Assembly (NCBI RefSeq): GCF_900105905.1
Contig: NZ_FNSV01000005.1
Coordinates: 1,984,001-2,048,000 of the forward strand
Direction: 5' to 3'
Source of the DNA: Rhodococcus koreensis
GTDB taxonomy: Bacteria > Actinomycetota > Actinomycetes > Mycobacteriales > Mycobacteriaceae
DNA: 64,000 nucleotides
Position numbers and translations under genes: made by a program. Under the pieces are notes generated by a model. That model saw only the letters and a program-made list of their open reading frames with translations. It was not told the DNA's origin and made no database searches. Below are positions 46,258 through 57,798 of this stretch, piece by piece. Numbering within the stretch: position 1 is the first letter of the stretch; each line of letters starts with the position of its first letter.

Positions 46258-47637
46258 GTCTGCGAATGGCGGAGAGGGGCAAGCCGATCCACTGCGGGCG
46301 GTTCCTCGCCTCGTACACCGTCTCGTACACCGCCTTGTCGAGTTCGTAGGCCCGGAGCAACGCCGCCGCCTCTCGCGGATCGGTGCCCGACACCGAGGCA
46401 TAGCCCTCGCAGAAGGCGTCGGCGTTGCGCTGGGCCCATTCCCTCGCGCGGAAGTCCCGTTGCGACGCCGCTCCCATCGCCCCCATCGGCACCGAATCGG
46501 CCAGCAGGTGGTGGGCAGCGTAGTCGAAGGACCGCAGCATTCCCGCGACGTCCCGCAACGGACTGTCCCGTTCCCGGCGCTCGTCGAGCGTCTTGGCTGG
46601 CTCGCCTTCGAAGTCGATGAGCAGCCACCGCTCCGGTGTCCGCAGCACCTGACCGAGGTGCAGGTCCCCGTGAATCCGCTGGACGGCGGTGGCGCCCAGC
46701 GCTTCCGCCTCGGCGAACTTGTCCCGCACCGCGGCGGCCACCTCCCCCAGTTCGGGAACGATTGCGGTGGCGGCGTCCAGCCTGCGGTTCATCGCCTCCA
46801 CCGTCGTCGACGCCACCTGCCGCTCCTCCGCACCCAGCGCACGCGCCAGCGTCGAGTGCACCTCGGCGACGGCAGCGCCCATGCGATGGGACTCACCGGC
46901 GAAGTCCGTCCCCAACTCCGCGGCGTGGAGATCCGCCTCGATGAGGAGGTCGCGGACGCTGCCCAGCGCCATGCTCCACCCGTCCGCCGAATTGGCCTCG
47001 AAGTCCTGCACCATCGCAAGCGTGGTGAGAATCCCGGCGACATCCGTCTCCATCCACGCCCGCAGCGTGGCCACGTATTCACTGCCCGCGCCGGCGAGCG
47101 CCAGATGGAGTTCCACGTCGGGATTCACCCCGGGTGTGACCAGGCGGAAGATCTTCATGAGCAACTTCTCCCCCAGCACCACCGACGTGTTCGACTGCTC
47201 CGCGCCGAGGGTTCGCCCACGCAGCCCCGGTTCGATCACCGTGCCCGGCACGGTCTTCAACTGCACCGGTCCGGAACCCTGCGCCTCGGCCAGCAGGTCC
47301 GCGTACAGGGTGATGACCTCGGCGTCGTGCAGTCCGTCGTACGCGATCATGCCGTTGCCGTCGCCGTCCGGCAACGCCCACGGTTCGAGGTCCTCGGGCA
47401 GATGACTGCGGAACCCCAGCGGCACCTGGTACACCTGCGCCGGGCCCGCCTCGAATTCCACCGACACCAGCAGGTGCTCGGCGGAGAACCCGAAGACCGA
47501 CGTCAGCTCGTGGCGGAGCAGGATCCGTACCGCCGAGATGGTGTTGCCCTTCGCGGCGAACCACCTCCGGTCCGGCAACCATCGGACGAGTTGCCGTTCG
47601 AGGGTCTCGTCGGGAATGCGTCCGCTGGTGGGTTCGT

Positions 47638-47641
<4 letters not shown>
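46238..47641 (-). CDS. mak: Maltokinase
   Basis: 467-residue kinase that phosphorylates maltose to maltose 1-phosphate for the GlgE alpha-glucan pathway. Aminoglycoside-kinase-like catalytic motifs [26 protein letters not shown] (landmarks HGDLHLGQV and [10 protein letters not shown]) lie at about residues 330-355, and the N-terminal Mak cap ([13 protein letters not shown]) is present. The GTG start overlaps the treS stop by 4 nt, so maltose made by TreS is passed to this enzyme. Typical actinobacterial TreS-Mak pair, not fused here. Confidence 0.94.
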
Positions 47642-49494
<1,853 letters not shown>

Positions 49495-49527
49495 AAGCAC
49501 CTCGGTTCGCGACTCGATCACAGGAAC

Positions 49528-49541
49528 AGGGATGTTCCCCG
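49528..49541. promoter_or_regulatory. 14-bp box shared with the mftA upstream region
   Basis: AGGGATGTTCCCCG, identical to 14319-14332. On the minus strand it reads CGGGGAACATCCCT, 34 bp upstream of treS and 39 bp upstream of mftA. It resembles an ECF-sigma -35 (GGAAC), but no convincing shared -10 is visible. Confidence 0.3.
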
Positions 49542-49646
49542 GACACGTGCCTCGATCGTAGGTCGGTCCTGCCAGGACCGCTGGGAACGCGCGCAGACTT
49601 CCAATCGAGGACAGTAGGTGTCCGCTATCCGCGCAACACTGAATGC

Positions 49647-50198
49647 ATGAACGAGACACCCAGCACCCCAGCCCCCATTTCCGACGAGCGCGGACTCCTT
49701 CTCCTCATGCTGGACAACCAGCGCACCGCGTTCCGCAATGCGGTGTCCGGCCTGACGGAGGAGCAGGTCCGCAGCGTGCCCAGCGCGAGCGAGATGAGCC
49801 TGGCGTCCGTCCTCAAACACGTGATCGACGGCGAGGAGGCGATGACCGCCCGCATCACCGGCACCCCGCGCGGTGCCGGCGACGATCCGGTGGCTGCGTG
49901 GATGGCGGCATGGAACGTCGCCGAGGACGAGACCGTCGACGTCCTTCTCGCCCGCTTCGACGCCGCGCAGCGCGCCACCGAGGCCGCGGTCGCCGCCGAA
50001 ACCGACCTGGACCGCGACGTCGACCTGCCCGCCGACGTGGCGCAGTGGATGACGTCGGGAGTCGTGTTCACAGTGCGTTACATGTTGCTGCACCAGATCG
50101 AGGAACTCGCCCGGCACGCCGGTCACGCCGACGTCATTCGGCAGTCTCTCGACGGCGCGCGGGCCGATACGCTGGCCGGCGGCGGCAGCTGGTCCTGA
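49647..50198 (+). CDS. DinB-family protein (DUF664)
   Basis: 183-residue four-helix DinB/mycothiol-dependent-enzyme-like protein. The metal-binding His residues fit [12 protein letters not shown] (about residue 57) and [21 protein letters not shown] (about 148-168). This family includes thiol-S-transferases using mycothiol. Start [10 protein letters not shown]. The gene is divergent from treS; the 152 bp between them carry the 14-bp box noted at 49528. Confidence 0.85.
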   Translation: MNETPSTPAPISDERGLLLLMLDNQRTAFRNAVSGLTEEQVRSVPSASEMSLASVLKHVIDGEEAMTARITGTPRGAGDDPVAAWMAAWNVAEDETVDVLLARFDAAQRATEAAVAAETDLDRDVDLPADVAQWMTSGVVFTVRYMLLHQIEELARHAGHADVIRQSLDGARADTLAGGGSWS

Positions 50199-50276
50199 CT
50201 GTTTCCCCGCTCTCGGGTAAATTCTCCGCTCGGGCGGCGCTGCAGAGCTGCCCGAACGAGACAATGAGGAGTTCAG

Positions 50277-50915
50277 GTGGACGGTATGAGCGTGATGCGA
50301 CGCACGATCGCGACGGCAACGGTCGGTATCGCGGCTTTCGGCCTCGCGGGCACGGCAGCGGCGGACCCGGCCACCCCCGACGTCCCCGGACTCGCCGAAC
50401 TCCGCACCCAGGCCGACAAGCCCGAGGAGAAGGCCGCGGTCGAGGCGCTGGCCACGTCGACCGTGCTGCGTGACGTCGCGGGTGAGAACACACCGTTCTT
50501 CTACACCGCACCGACCGTGGGATGCGGCACCCTCGCACCGGTCACGCTGACGCTGGCGTCGGGCACCACCGGGCCCACCGCCGAGGTGAAGGCGCACGAG
50601 ATCAGCTTCCAGGCCCTCTCCGCCTATCCCGGTGTCGTGAAGTCGTCGGGACTGAACGTCGCCTGGATCAACACGAGCACCGGCGGCAGCGGCATCCTGC
50701 CCCTCGACGGGCTCACGGAAGACGGCTACCCCGCGCTGAACAAGGTGGTGGCAACGGGCGCGGGCACCGTCGTGGCATCGATCTTCGGCACCGTCGACTA
50801 CACCAGCGCGACCTGCTACGTGCTGCCGACCGTCGGTTCGTTCTTCGTTCCCGAGGAGGGCCCGCTGCCTGCCGAGGCTGCGCAGCCCGCCCCGGCTCCC
50901 GCTCCCCCGGCGTAA
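50277..50915 (+). CDS. Secreted protein with Sec signal peptide, unknown function
   Basis: 212 residues. The signal peptide MDGMSVMRRTIATATVGIAAFGLAGTAAA is cleaved after about residue 29 (AAA-DP; landmark GLAGTAAADPA). The mature part has two cysteines (PTVGCGTLAP and TSATCYVLPT) that may form a disulfide and a Pro/Ala-rich tail (AQPAPAPAPPA). GTG at 50277 follows AGGAG; ATG at 50286 is also possible. It resembles mycobacterial-type exported proteins of unknown function. A terminator follows directly. Confidence 0.8.
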   Translation: MDGMSVMRRTIATATVGIAAFGLAGTAAADPATPDVPGLAELRTQADKPEEKAAVEALATSTVLRDVAGENTPFFYTAPTVGCGTLAPVTLTLASGTTGPTAEVKAHEISFQALSAYPGVVKSSGLNVAWINTSTGGSGILPLDGLTEDGYPALNKVVATGAGTVVASIFGTVDYTSATCYVLPTVGSFFVPEEGPLPAEAAQPAPAPAPPA

Positions 50916-50935
50916 CCGCCGGGGACCCCGGTCAG

Positions 50936-50966
50936 GGCCGCGCGAGGACTACTCGCGCGGCCTTTT
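50936..50966 (+). terminator. Rho-independent terminator after secreted-protein gene
   Basis: Perfect 11-bp stem GGCCGCGCGAG / CTCGCGCGGCC with loop GACTA and a TTTT run, 20 bp after the stop. The stem contains the stop codon of the convergent helicase gene. Confidence 0.85.
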
Positions 50967-52715
50967 CCTGTCGTCCCGGTCGCGCTGGAACTTTCCGCCG
51001 GCTCGGTCGTCGCGGCCACCACGGCCCGGACGACCCGACGGCGGCCCCGAGTCGGGCTGCAGCTGGATCAGCACACCGGAGATCCGGGTGCGGCGCAAAG
51101 CCTCGAGGGTTTCGCTGGACAGGTCGGCGGGCAATTCCACCAGGCTGTGGTCCGGGCGGATGCTGATGTGCCCGAAGTCGCTGCGCCGTAGCCCGCCCTC
51201 GTTCGCGATGGCACCGACGATCGCCCCCGGCACCACCCGGTGCCGCTTGCCGACCGCGATGCGGTACGTCGCGAGCTCCTGGCCTTCCGGTCCGCGCGAG
51301 CGGGTCGGAGGGCCGTCGTCGAATCGGCGCGGCGGGCGGGGTTCACGGGGTTCACGTTCACGGCGGGGCGCGGGCGGCGGTTCGGGCGCCATGAGGAACG
51401 CCTCACCGTCACGCGACTGCACCGCGAGCGCGGCAGCGATATCGGCGAGCGGAACGTCGTGCTCCTGCTCGTAGTCCTCGATCATCTTGCGGAACAACGC
51501 CAGGTTGTCGGAGGTCAGGCTCTCGGTGATCGAGTCGCCGAACTTGGACACACGCTGCGCGTTGACGTCGTCGACGCTGGGCAGCTGCATCTCGGCGAGC
51601 GGCTGACGGGTCGCCTTCTCGATGGCCTTGAGCAGGTGCCGTTCGCGCGGCGCCACGAACAGCAGCGCCTCGCCCGCGCGCCCGGCGCGACCGGTGCGGC
51701 CGATCCGGTGGACGTACGACTCCGTGTCATGCGGGATGTCGTAGTTGACGACGTGGGAGATGCGGTCGACGTCGAGGCCACGCGCGGCCACGTCGGTGGC
51801 CACGAGGATGTCGAGGGCGCCGCTCTTGAGCTGGCCGATGGTCCGCTCACGCTGGGCCTGCACGATGTCACCGTTGATGGCCGCGGCGGAGAAGCCGCGC
51901 GAACGCAGTCGTTCCGCGAGGTCCTCGGTGGCCTGCTTGGTGCGCACGAAGATGATCATGGCCTCGAAGTCCTCGACCTCGAGGACACGCGTCAGGGCGT
52001 CGAGTTTGCGCTGGTGCGCCACCTGGACGTACCGCTGCGAGATGTTGGACGCCGTCGACGTCTTCGACTTCACCGTGATCTCGACCGGATCGTGCAGGTA
52101 CTGCTTCGAGATCTTGCGGATGGCGCCCGGCATGGTGGCCGAGAACAGCGCGACCTGCTTGTATTCGGGGGTGTCGGAGAGGATGCGCTCGACGTCCTCC
52201 TGGAACCCCATCTTCAGCATCTCGTCGGCCTCGTCCAGGACGAGGTAGGAGAGCTTGGACAGGTCGAGGGTGCCCTTCTCCAGGTGGTCGATCACCCGGC
52301 CGGGCGTGCCCACCACGACGTGCGCCCCGCGCCGGAGCCCCGACAGCTGGACGCCGTAGCTCTGGCCGCCGTAGATCGGCAGGACGTGCAGGCCCGGGAT
52401 GTGGGCGGAGTACTTGCCGAACGCCTCCGCGACCTGCAGGGCCAGTTCGCGGGTCGGCGCGAGGACCAACGCCTGCGGCGACTTCTGCGTCAGGTCGATC
52501 TTCGAGAGGATCGGTACCGCGAACGCAGCGGTCTTGCCGGTGCCGGTCTGCGCGAGGCCGACGACGTCGTTGCCTGCGAGGAGCGGCGGAATGGTGGCGG
52601 CCTGGATCGGCGAGGGCGACTCGTAGCCCACATCGGACAGTGCCTTCAAGACCCGATCGTCGATGTCGAGGTCGGCAAAAGTGGGGGGTTCGGGGTCACG
52701 CTCGATATCACTCAT
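50949..52715 (-). CDS. deaD: DEAD-box RNA helicase
   Basis: 588 residues. Helicase motifs in order: Q-motif [88 protein letters not shown] DbpA/CsdA-like RNA-binding domain (TYRIAVGKRHRVVPGAIVGA ... SLVELPADL) and an Arg/Gly-rich tail follow. The start MSDIERDPEP at 52715 fixes the N-terminus. Acts in ribosome assembly and cold adaptation by family knowledge. Confidence 0.93.
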   Translation of the reverse strand: MSDIERDPEPPTFADLDIDDRVLKALSDVGYESPSPIQAATIPPLLAGNDVVGLAQTGTGKTAAFAVPILSKIDLTQKSPQALVLAPTRELALQVAEAFGKYSAHIPGLHVLPIYGGQSYGVQLSGLRRGAHVVVGTPGRVIDHLEKGTLDLSKLSYLVLDEADEMLKMGFQEDVERILSDTPEYKQVALFSATMPGAIRKISKQYLHDPVEITVKSKTSTASNISQRYVQVAHQRKLDALTRVLEVEDFEAMIIFVRTKQATEDLAERLRSRGFSAAAINGDIVQAQRERTIGQLKSGALDILVATDVAARGLDVDRISHVVNYDIPHDTESYVHRIGRTGRAGRAGEALLFVAPRERHLLKAIEKATRQPLAEMQLPSVDDVNAQRVSKFGDSITESLTSDNLALFRKMIEDYEQEHDVPLADIAAALAVQSRDGEAFLMAPEPPPAPRREREPREPRPPRRFDDGPPTRSRGPEGQELATYRIAVGKRHRVVPGAIVGAIANEGGLRRSDFGHISIRPDHSLVELPADLSSETLEALRRTRISGVLIQLQPDSGPPSGRPGRGGRDDRAGGKFQRDRDDRKRPRE

Positions 52716-52824
52716 TGACCAGCAGTTTAGTGCACGAGTCCACACTGCAACGCCACGCCGCGGAAATCGGCGGCGACCGGGACGGGAGACACCCGCCGCG
52801 CGGTCGTCGCCTAGCGTGGACGGC

Positions 52825-53622
52825 ATGGTCGATGTCGCTGTCATTCAGTTCGCTCCCGGTCAGGACAAGCAGGAGAACCTGCGTACGGTCCGGACGCTCG
52901 CCGCCGAGGCCGCGGGCCGCGGCGCGAAGGTGGTGGTGGCGCCGGAGTACGCGATGTTCACGGCGCCCAGAACGGACGAGCGGATCGTCGAATCGGCAGA
53001 GGCCCTGGACGGCGAGTTCGTCGGCGGGCTGGCCTCGACCGCAAAGGAACTCGACGTCCATCTGGTGGCGGGAGTCAACGAGGCGCTGCCCGGGGACGAC
53101 CGCATCTCCAACACCCTCGTCGCGCTCGGGCCCGGCGGCGACATCGTCGCCACGTACCGCAAACTCCACCTGTACGACGCATTCGGCTACAAGGAATCCG
53201 ACGTCATCCGCGCCGGGGAGATCGGCGCCCCGGAGACGTTCGCCGTCGACGGCCTCACGTTCGGAATGCAGACCTGCTACGACCTCCGGTTCCCCGAGGT
53301 CACCCGGCGGATCGTCGACGCGGGCGCCGACGTGCTGCTGCTGCCGGCGCAGTGGGTGCCCGGGCCGCTCAAGGAGGATCACTGGTCGACCCTGATCCGG
53401 GCGCGCGCGATCGAGAACACCGTGTACGTGGCGGCCGCCGATCAGAGCGCGCGCACCGGGGCCGGGAACAGCATGATCGTCGACCCGATGGGTGTGACCC
53501 TCGTTTCGCTCGGTGAGCGGGTGGGAACCGCGGTCGCGGCGGTCGATGCGGAGCGGATCACCGAGGTGCGGGAGAAGAATCCCGCCCTCGCCCTGCGCCG
53601 ATTCACCGTCAGCGAGATCTGA
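52825..53622 (+). CDS. Nitrilase-superfamily amidohydrolase
   Basis: 265-residue C-N hydrolase. The catalytic triad is visible as Glu in VVAPEYAMFTAP (about 41), Lys in TYRKLHLYDAFG (about 113) and Cys in QTCYDLRFPEVTRR (about 150). The CYDLRFPE signature fits the Nit/omega-amidase branch rather than true nitrilases, so removal of ammonia from deaminated glutathione or similar amides is likely. ATG at 52825. Confidence 0.88.
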   Translation: MVDVAVIQFAPGQDKQENLRTVRTLAAEAAGRGAKVVVAPEYAMFTAPRTDERIVESAEALDGEFVGGLASTAKELDVHLVAGVNEALPGDDRISNTLVALGPGGDIVATYRKLHLYDAFGYKESDVIRAGEIGAPETFAVDGLTFGMQTCYDLRFPEVTRRIVDAGADVLLLPAQWVPGPLKEDHWSTLIRARAIENTVYVAAADQSARTGAGNSMIVDPMGVTLVSLGERVGTAVAAVDAERITEVREKNPALALRRFTVSEI

Positions 53623-53681
53623 GCGCCCCGATCGGGAGTAGCGTCGGAGACGAGCCGTTCTCCACGATCACGGAGCGTTCG

Positions 53682-54311
53682 ATGTTGTACACCAGTCGCG
53701 CCGACGCCGGTCGCCGACTGGCCGCCGCACTGGACCACTTGCGCGGAACCGACCTGGTGGTGCTCGGACTGCCGCGCGGCGGCGTCCCCGTCGCATTCGA
53801 GATCGCCGCGGCCCTGTCGGCACCCCTCGACGTCGTGCTCGTCCGCAAACTGGGCGTCCCGTGGCAGCCGGAACTCGCGATGGGCGCGATCGGCGAGGGC
53901 GAGTCCCGGGTGATCAACGACGACGTTCTCCGCATCGCCCGGGTCAGCAAGACGTCGCTCGCCATGGTGGAGGCGAAGGAGCGCCACGAACTCGAGCGGC
54001 GGGCACGGGTGCTGCGCGGCGGCAGGCCGCGGGCGTCGCTGAGGGGCCGCATCGCCGTTCTCGTCGACGACGGCATGGCCACGGGCGCGACCGCAGCGGT
54101 GGCCTGCCAGTCGGTGAAGAAGCTGGGCGCGGCGCGGGTGATCGTCGCGGTTCCGGTGGCGGCGCCCGAGGCGGTCGGTCGCTTGCGTGTCACCGCCGAC
54201 GAAGTGGTCTGCCCCTACACCCCAGCCGATCTCGGCGGCGTCGGCAACGCGTACGCCGATTTCCATCAACTCTCGGACAGCGAGGTCACAGACCTTTTGA
54301 CGCCCCGCTGA
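53682..54311 (+). CDS. Phosphoribosyltransferase-domain protein
   Basis: 209 residues with the type I PRPP-binding motif IAVLVDDGMATGATA (about residues 126-140), LVVLGLPRGGVPVAFEIA (about 25-42) and a Lys-containing VRKLGVPWQPELAMGAI. This stand-alone family often occurs next to erythromycin-esterase or hydrolase genes; the base it acts on is not known. 60 bp after the amidohydrolase on the same strand. Confidence 0.85.
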   Translation: MLYTSRADAGRRLAAALDHLRGTDLVVLGLPRGGVPVAFEIAAALSAPLDVVLVRKLGVPWQPELAMGAIGEGESRVINDDVLRIARVSKTSLAMVEAKERHELERRARVLRGGRPRASLRGRIAVLVDDGMATGATAAVACQSVKKLGAARVIVAVPVAAPEAVGRLRVTADEVVCPYTPADLGGVGNAYADFHQLSDSEVTDLLTPR

Positions 54312-54410
54312 CGGTCGTTCTCGAGGAATCTTCAGCTCCAGTGCAACGTTCCCGGAGGCCCTGTCGATACACCGGACAGAGCACAGAACAGACTGCCTTT
54401 GGAGGATCTC

Positions 54411-55115
54411 GTGACCGTCTCTGCCGATACCGTCGAAACCGTCGTTTCCGCGTGCCGCGACCGATTGGGCGACCCGTCCGGCTGGGTCACCTCCGATGCC
54501 TACCGGCACAGCCTCGCGCTCTGCATCATCGAATCGGTGCAGTCGAGCGCCGGGCACAGCGAGGTCGCCGTGGTCGACCGCTACCTGGCGTACCGGCGGG
54601 CACACCCCGATCAGCCCCTCACCGACGGCGCCCGCGACCTGCTCCGCACGTTCGAGGAGGCGGGCAGCTCGGATCAGTGGGCGGGCAAGGTCGGCTCGTA
54701 CAAGCGGCGGTACACCGCCACCGGCGTGCCGATCGAGGCGCGCCACATCCAGCTGGCGGCGGAGCGACTCCACCAGCTGCGCATCAACAGCATCGACGAC
54801 CTCCTCGAGGCCGCCCGGGACGAAGCCGCCCTGGAGCAGATACACGATGCGTGGATCGAGGTGTGCGGGGAGAGCAGCGACGTCACGTGGGCGCACTTCC
54901 TGATGCTCGCCGGCATCCCCGGGGTGCGGCCGAACCGGGTGGCGGACGTCTTCATCAGCGGCGCGCTCGGCATCTCGGAAGCCACCGACGACGGCCTGGC
55001 CGAGGAGATTCTCGAGGCGACCGCGACGGAACTCGGCGTCGATCCGGACCAGTTGAACTACGCGATCCGGCGCTGGCTGTCCGCCAACTCGCGCCGCCTG
55101 GAAGAGGCCGCCTGA
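54411..55115 (+). CDS. Conserved helical protein with HhH-like motif
   Basis: 234-residue soluble protein, mostly alpha-helical. GTG at 54411 follows GGAGG by five bases. The N-terminus (GWVTSDAYRHSLALCIIESVQS) resembles a conserved actinobacterial family; a helix-hairpin-helix-like loop (LMLAGIPGVRPNRVADVFI) lies at about residues 165-185, which could bind DNA or be part of a HhH-GPD-like fold without an evident catalytic site. I do not recognise a function. Confidence 0.7.
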   Translation: MTVSADTVETVVSACRDRLGDPSGWVTSDAYRHSLALCIIESVQSSAGHSEVAVVDRYLAYRRAHPDQPLTDGARDLLRTFEEAGSSDQWAGKVGSYKRRYTATGVPIEARHIQLAAERLHQLRINSIDDLLEAARDEAALEQIHDAWIEVCGESSDVTWAHFLMLAGIPGVRPNRVADVFISGALGISEATDDGLAEEILEATATELGVDPDQLNYAIRRWLSANSRRLEEAA

Positions 55116-55207
55116 GTTATCAGTTTACGCCGAGTTACACTAATCTCCGCTGGTCAGAACGGAAATACACATAACGGACATCGGTCCTGGTGCGAAACTA
55201 GGACAAA

Positions 55208-55223
55208 TGTGATCGAATGCACA
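55208..55223. promoter_or_regulatory. Crp/GlxR-like box upstream of long-chain acyl-CoA synthetase
   Basis: TGTGATCGAATGCACA, one mismatch to TGTGA-N6-TCACA, 31 bp before the start codon. Confidence 0.45.
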
Positions 55224-55254
55224 TCCGTCATGTCGTTTCAGTGGAGGGGTCATA

Positions 55255-57045
55255 GTGCGTGAATTCTCGGTACCGCAGTCGTTCTCAATTCCGGAGGACG
55301 CCTCCATGGCGGACACGGTCTTCCGTCATGCCGAGGAAGACCCGAAGTTCGTTCCGTTCAAGCGCCCGGGCAACGGTGGGTGGGTAGACGTCACCGCAGC
55401 CGAGTTCGCGCAGCAGGTCTCCGCCGTCGCGAAGGGCCTCATCGCTTCGGGCGTCGAACTCGGTGACCGCGTCGCGATCCTCTCCGCGACCCGGTACGAG
55501 TGGGTCGTCATCGACTACGCGATCTGGACGGCGGGCGGGTGCACCGTCGCCATCTACGAAACGTCCGCACCCGATCAGGCCAAGTGGATCCTCGAGGACT
55601 CCGGCACGTCGCTGCTGGTCGTCGAGAACGCGAAGCAGGCCGACGCGCTGAAGGTCGTCACCGACGGCGCCCCCGACCTGCGCGAGGTCCTGCAGATCGA
55701 GGGCGCGGGCGCGATCGAGGAACTGTCGAAGCGCGGCGAGAGCGTCACCGACGAGCAGCTGCACGAGCGTCGCCACCAGGTGCGCGCGTCGTCCCCCGCG
55801 ACCCTGATCTACACGTCGGGCACCACGGGCCGCCCCAAGGGCGTGCAGTTGACGCACTCCAACTTCTACGCGGAGTCCGCGGCCGTGAAGCTGGCGCTCA
55901 GCGACGCGATGTACGCGGGCAGGCGCACCCTGATGTTCCTGCCCCTCGCGCACGTCTTCGCCCGCGCCATCTCGTTCGGGGCGTTCGACGCCAAGGTCAC
56001 GGTCGCGCACACCGCCGACCTCACGACGCTGCTCGACCAGTTCGCCGCGTTCAAGCCGCACTTCATCCTGTCGGTGCCGCGCGTGTTCGAAAAGGTCTAC
56101 AACTCCGCCAAGCAGAAGGCGTACGACGGCGGCAAGGGCAGTATCTTCGAGAAGGCGTCGGCCACGGCGATCGCGTACAGCGAGGCGCAGGACACCGGCG
56201 GCGCCGGGCTGGGCCTCAAGCTCAAGCACGCCCTGTTCGACAAGCTCGTCTACTCGAAGCTGCGCACCGCGCTCGGCGGCGAGTGCGACCGCGCCGTCTC
56301 CGGCGGCGCCGCGCTCGGTGCACGCCTCGGTCACTTCTTCCGCGGCATCGGCGTCCCGGTGTACGAGGGCTACGGTCTCACCGAGACCAGCGCCGCCATC
56401 TCGGTGAACACCACCCGCGCACAGAAGGTCGGCACCGTCGGCAAGCCGATCGACGGCCACGCCGCCAAGATCGGCGAGGACGGCGAACTGCTCCTGAAGG
56501 GTCCCGTCGTGTTCGGCGGGTACTGGCACAACGATCAGGCCACGGCGGATTCGATCCGGGACGGCTGGTTCCACACCGGCGACCTCGGCTCGATCGACGA
56601 AGAGGGCTACATCTCGATCACCGGCCGCAAGAAGGAAATCATCGTCACCGCGGGCGGCAAGAACGTCGCGCCCGCGGTCCTCGAGGACGCCCTCCGCGCG
56701 CACCCGCTGATCAGCCAGTGCCTCGTGGTCGGCGACGGCAAGCCGTTCATCGGCGCGCTCATCACCCTCGACTCCGAGACCCTCCCGGGCTGGAAGGAAC
56801 GCCACGGGCTGGCCGCCGACACCCCGGTGTCCGAACTGGTGAAGAACCCCGACCTGGTCGCCGAGATCGACGAGGCCGTCGCCGAGGGCAACAAGAAGGT
56901 GTCCAACCCGGAGCGGATCAAGAAGTACCGCATCCTCGAGGTCGACTTCACGCAGGAGACCGGTGAGCTCACGCCCACGCTGAAGCTCAAGCGCAACGTC
57001 ATCCACAAGGAGCACGGCGCGGCCATCGAGGCCATCTACGCGTAA
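55255..57045 (+). CDS. fadD15: Long-chain acyl-CoA synthetase, FadD15-like
   Basis: 596-residue AMP-forming long-chain fatty-acid CoA ligase. ATP-binding TLIYTSGTTGRPKGVQLTHS, VYEGYGLTETSAAIS, hinge ITGRKKEIIVTAGGKNVAPA and the C-terminal ELTPTLKLKRNVI are visible. Length and features match the FadD15 type of mycobacteria, rather than the shorter FadD at 41642. A GTG start follows GGAGGGG. It ends at a convergent hairpin shared with the next gene. Confidence 0.9.
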   Translation: MREFSVPQSFSIPEDASMADTVFRHAEEDPKFVPFKRPGNGGWVDVTAAEFAQQVSAVAKGLIASGVELGDRVAILSATRYEWVVIDYAIWTAGGCTVAIYETSAPDQAKWILEDSGTSLLVVENAKQADALKVVTDGAPDLREVLQIEGAGAIEELSKRGESVTDEQLHERRHQVRASSPATLIYTSGTTGRPKGVQLTHSNFYAESAAVKLALSDAMYAGRRTLMFLPLAHVFARAISFGAFDAKVTVAHTADLTTLLDQFAAFKPHFILSVPRVFEKVYNSAKQKAYDGGKGSIFEKASATAIAYSEAQDTGGAGLGLKLKHALFDKLVYSKLRTALGGECDRAVSGGAALGARLGHFFRGIGVPVYEGYGLTETSAAISVNTTRAQKVGTVGKPIDGHAAKIGEDGELLLKGPVVFGGYWHNDQATADSIRDGWFHTGDLGSIDEEGYISITGRKKEIIVTAGGKNVAPAVLEDALRAHPLISQCLVVGDGKPFIGALITLDSETLPGWKERHGLAADTPVSELVKNPDLVAEIDEAVAEGNKKVSNPERIKKYRILEVDFTQETGELTPTLKLKRNVIHKEHGAAIEAIYA

Positions 57046-57055
57046 GCGGCTCCGC

Positions 57056-57105
57056 CGCCCGTGAGTGGTTACGGAGTCCCTGCACTCCTCAGCCGCTCAC
57101 GGGCG
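57056..57105. terminator. Convergent bidirectional hairpin
   Basis: Outer stem CGCCCGTGAGTGG (57056-57068) / CCGCTCACGGGCG (57093-57105), 13 bp with one G-U pair, and an inner GGAGT/ACTCC stem. It lies between the stops of the acyl-CoA synthetase and lysophospholipase genes and overlaps the latter's end. Confidence 0.7.
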
Positions 57106-57729
57106 CGCAGCGCCCAGCACGAAATCGCGGACCACCGCGGTGACGGCGGCGTGGACCTTCTCGTGCAGCAGGTCGTGTCCGGCGTCGTCGAACTCCCGTA
57201 GTTCGAGGCCCGCGATGCCCGCCGCCCAGTCCCGGACGGGATCGATCGGGGCCATGCGGTCGTCCACGCCGTGCACCGCGAGCAACGGGATTTCCAGCGA
57301 ACCCAGCGCGTCCGCCGTCTGCTGCACGGCGGCGGTCTTCGGGGTCCCGCAGAGAATCGCGCGCCGGAATCCGGAGTCGCCGCGCAGGAGAAGTTCCATC
57401 GAGACGGCGGCCCCGAGGGAGTGCCCCATCAGCACGCGCGGGACGTCCGGCGCGTGCTGCTCCGCGAGGCGGGTGACGAGCGCGGCGTCCTCCGCCAGCT
57501 GCGCGACGGTGCCGGGGTGGTCGCCCTCGGACAGGCCGTGACCTGCCTGGTCGATTCCCCACACCCCGATTCCCGCCGGCGTCAGCCCGCGCGCGAACCG
57601 GTGGTAATGCCCCGTGTGCTGCCCCATCCCGTGCAGAAACACCAGCTGGACGACGGGTCCTCCCACCGCGCTCCAGTGCCGGTAGTGGACTCGTCCGGAG
57701 TGGCCGTCGAAGAAGGGCATGGCTGCCAT
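57097..57729 (-). CDS. Lysophospholipase/monoglyceride lipase-like hydrolase
   Basis: 210-residue alpha/beta hydrolase. Motifs: oxyanion region VFLHGMGQHTGHYHRFA, nucleophile elbow LMGHSLGAAVSMEL (Ser at about 102), Asp in AVHGVDDRMAPID and catalytic His in DDAGHDLLHE. Short for the monoacylglycerol lipase family but all three catalytic residues are there. MAAMPFF at 57729 or MPFF at 57720 may be the start; neither has a good ribosome site. Confidence 0.87.
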   Translation of the reverse strand: MAAMPFFDGHSGRVHYRHWSAVGGPVVQLVFLHGMGQHTGHYHRFARGLTPAGIGVWGIDQAGHGLSEGDHPGTVAQLAEDAALVTRLAEQHAPDVPRVLMGHSLGAAVSMELLLRGDSGFRRAILCGTPKTAAVQQTADALGSLEIPLLAVHGVDDRMAPIDPVRDWAAGIAGLELREFDDAGHDLLHEKVHAAVTAVVRDFVLGAARP

Positions 57730-57798
57730 TCTGGACGTGTCGCACCCCGATGGCACAATCGGCCGGGTGAACTCACCGGCAGAACTGGGGACGTAGCT

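Noticed and set aside
53627..53636. CCCGATCGGG after the amidohydrolase gene as a third alcohol-dehydrogenase operator
   Set aside because: Only the 10-bp core is present, without the flanking CT/AG arms, and it is at a gene end, not upstream of an alcohol-metabolism gene.
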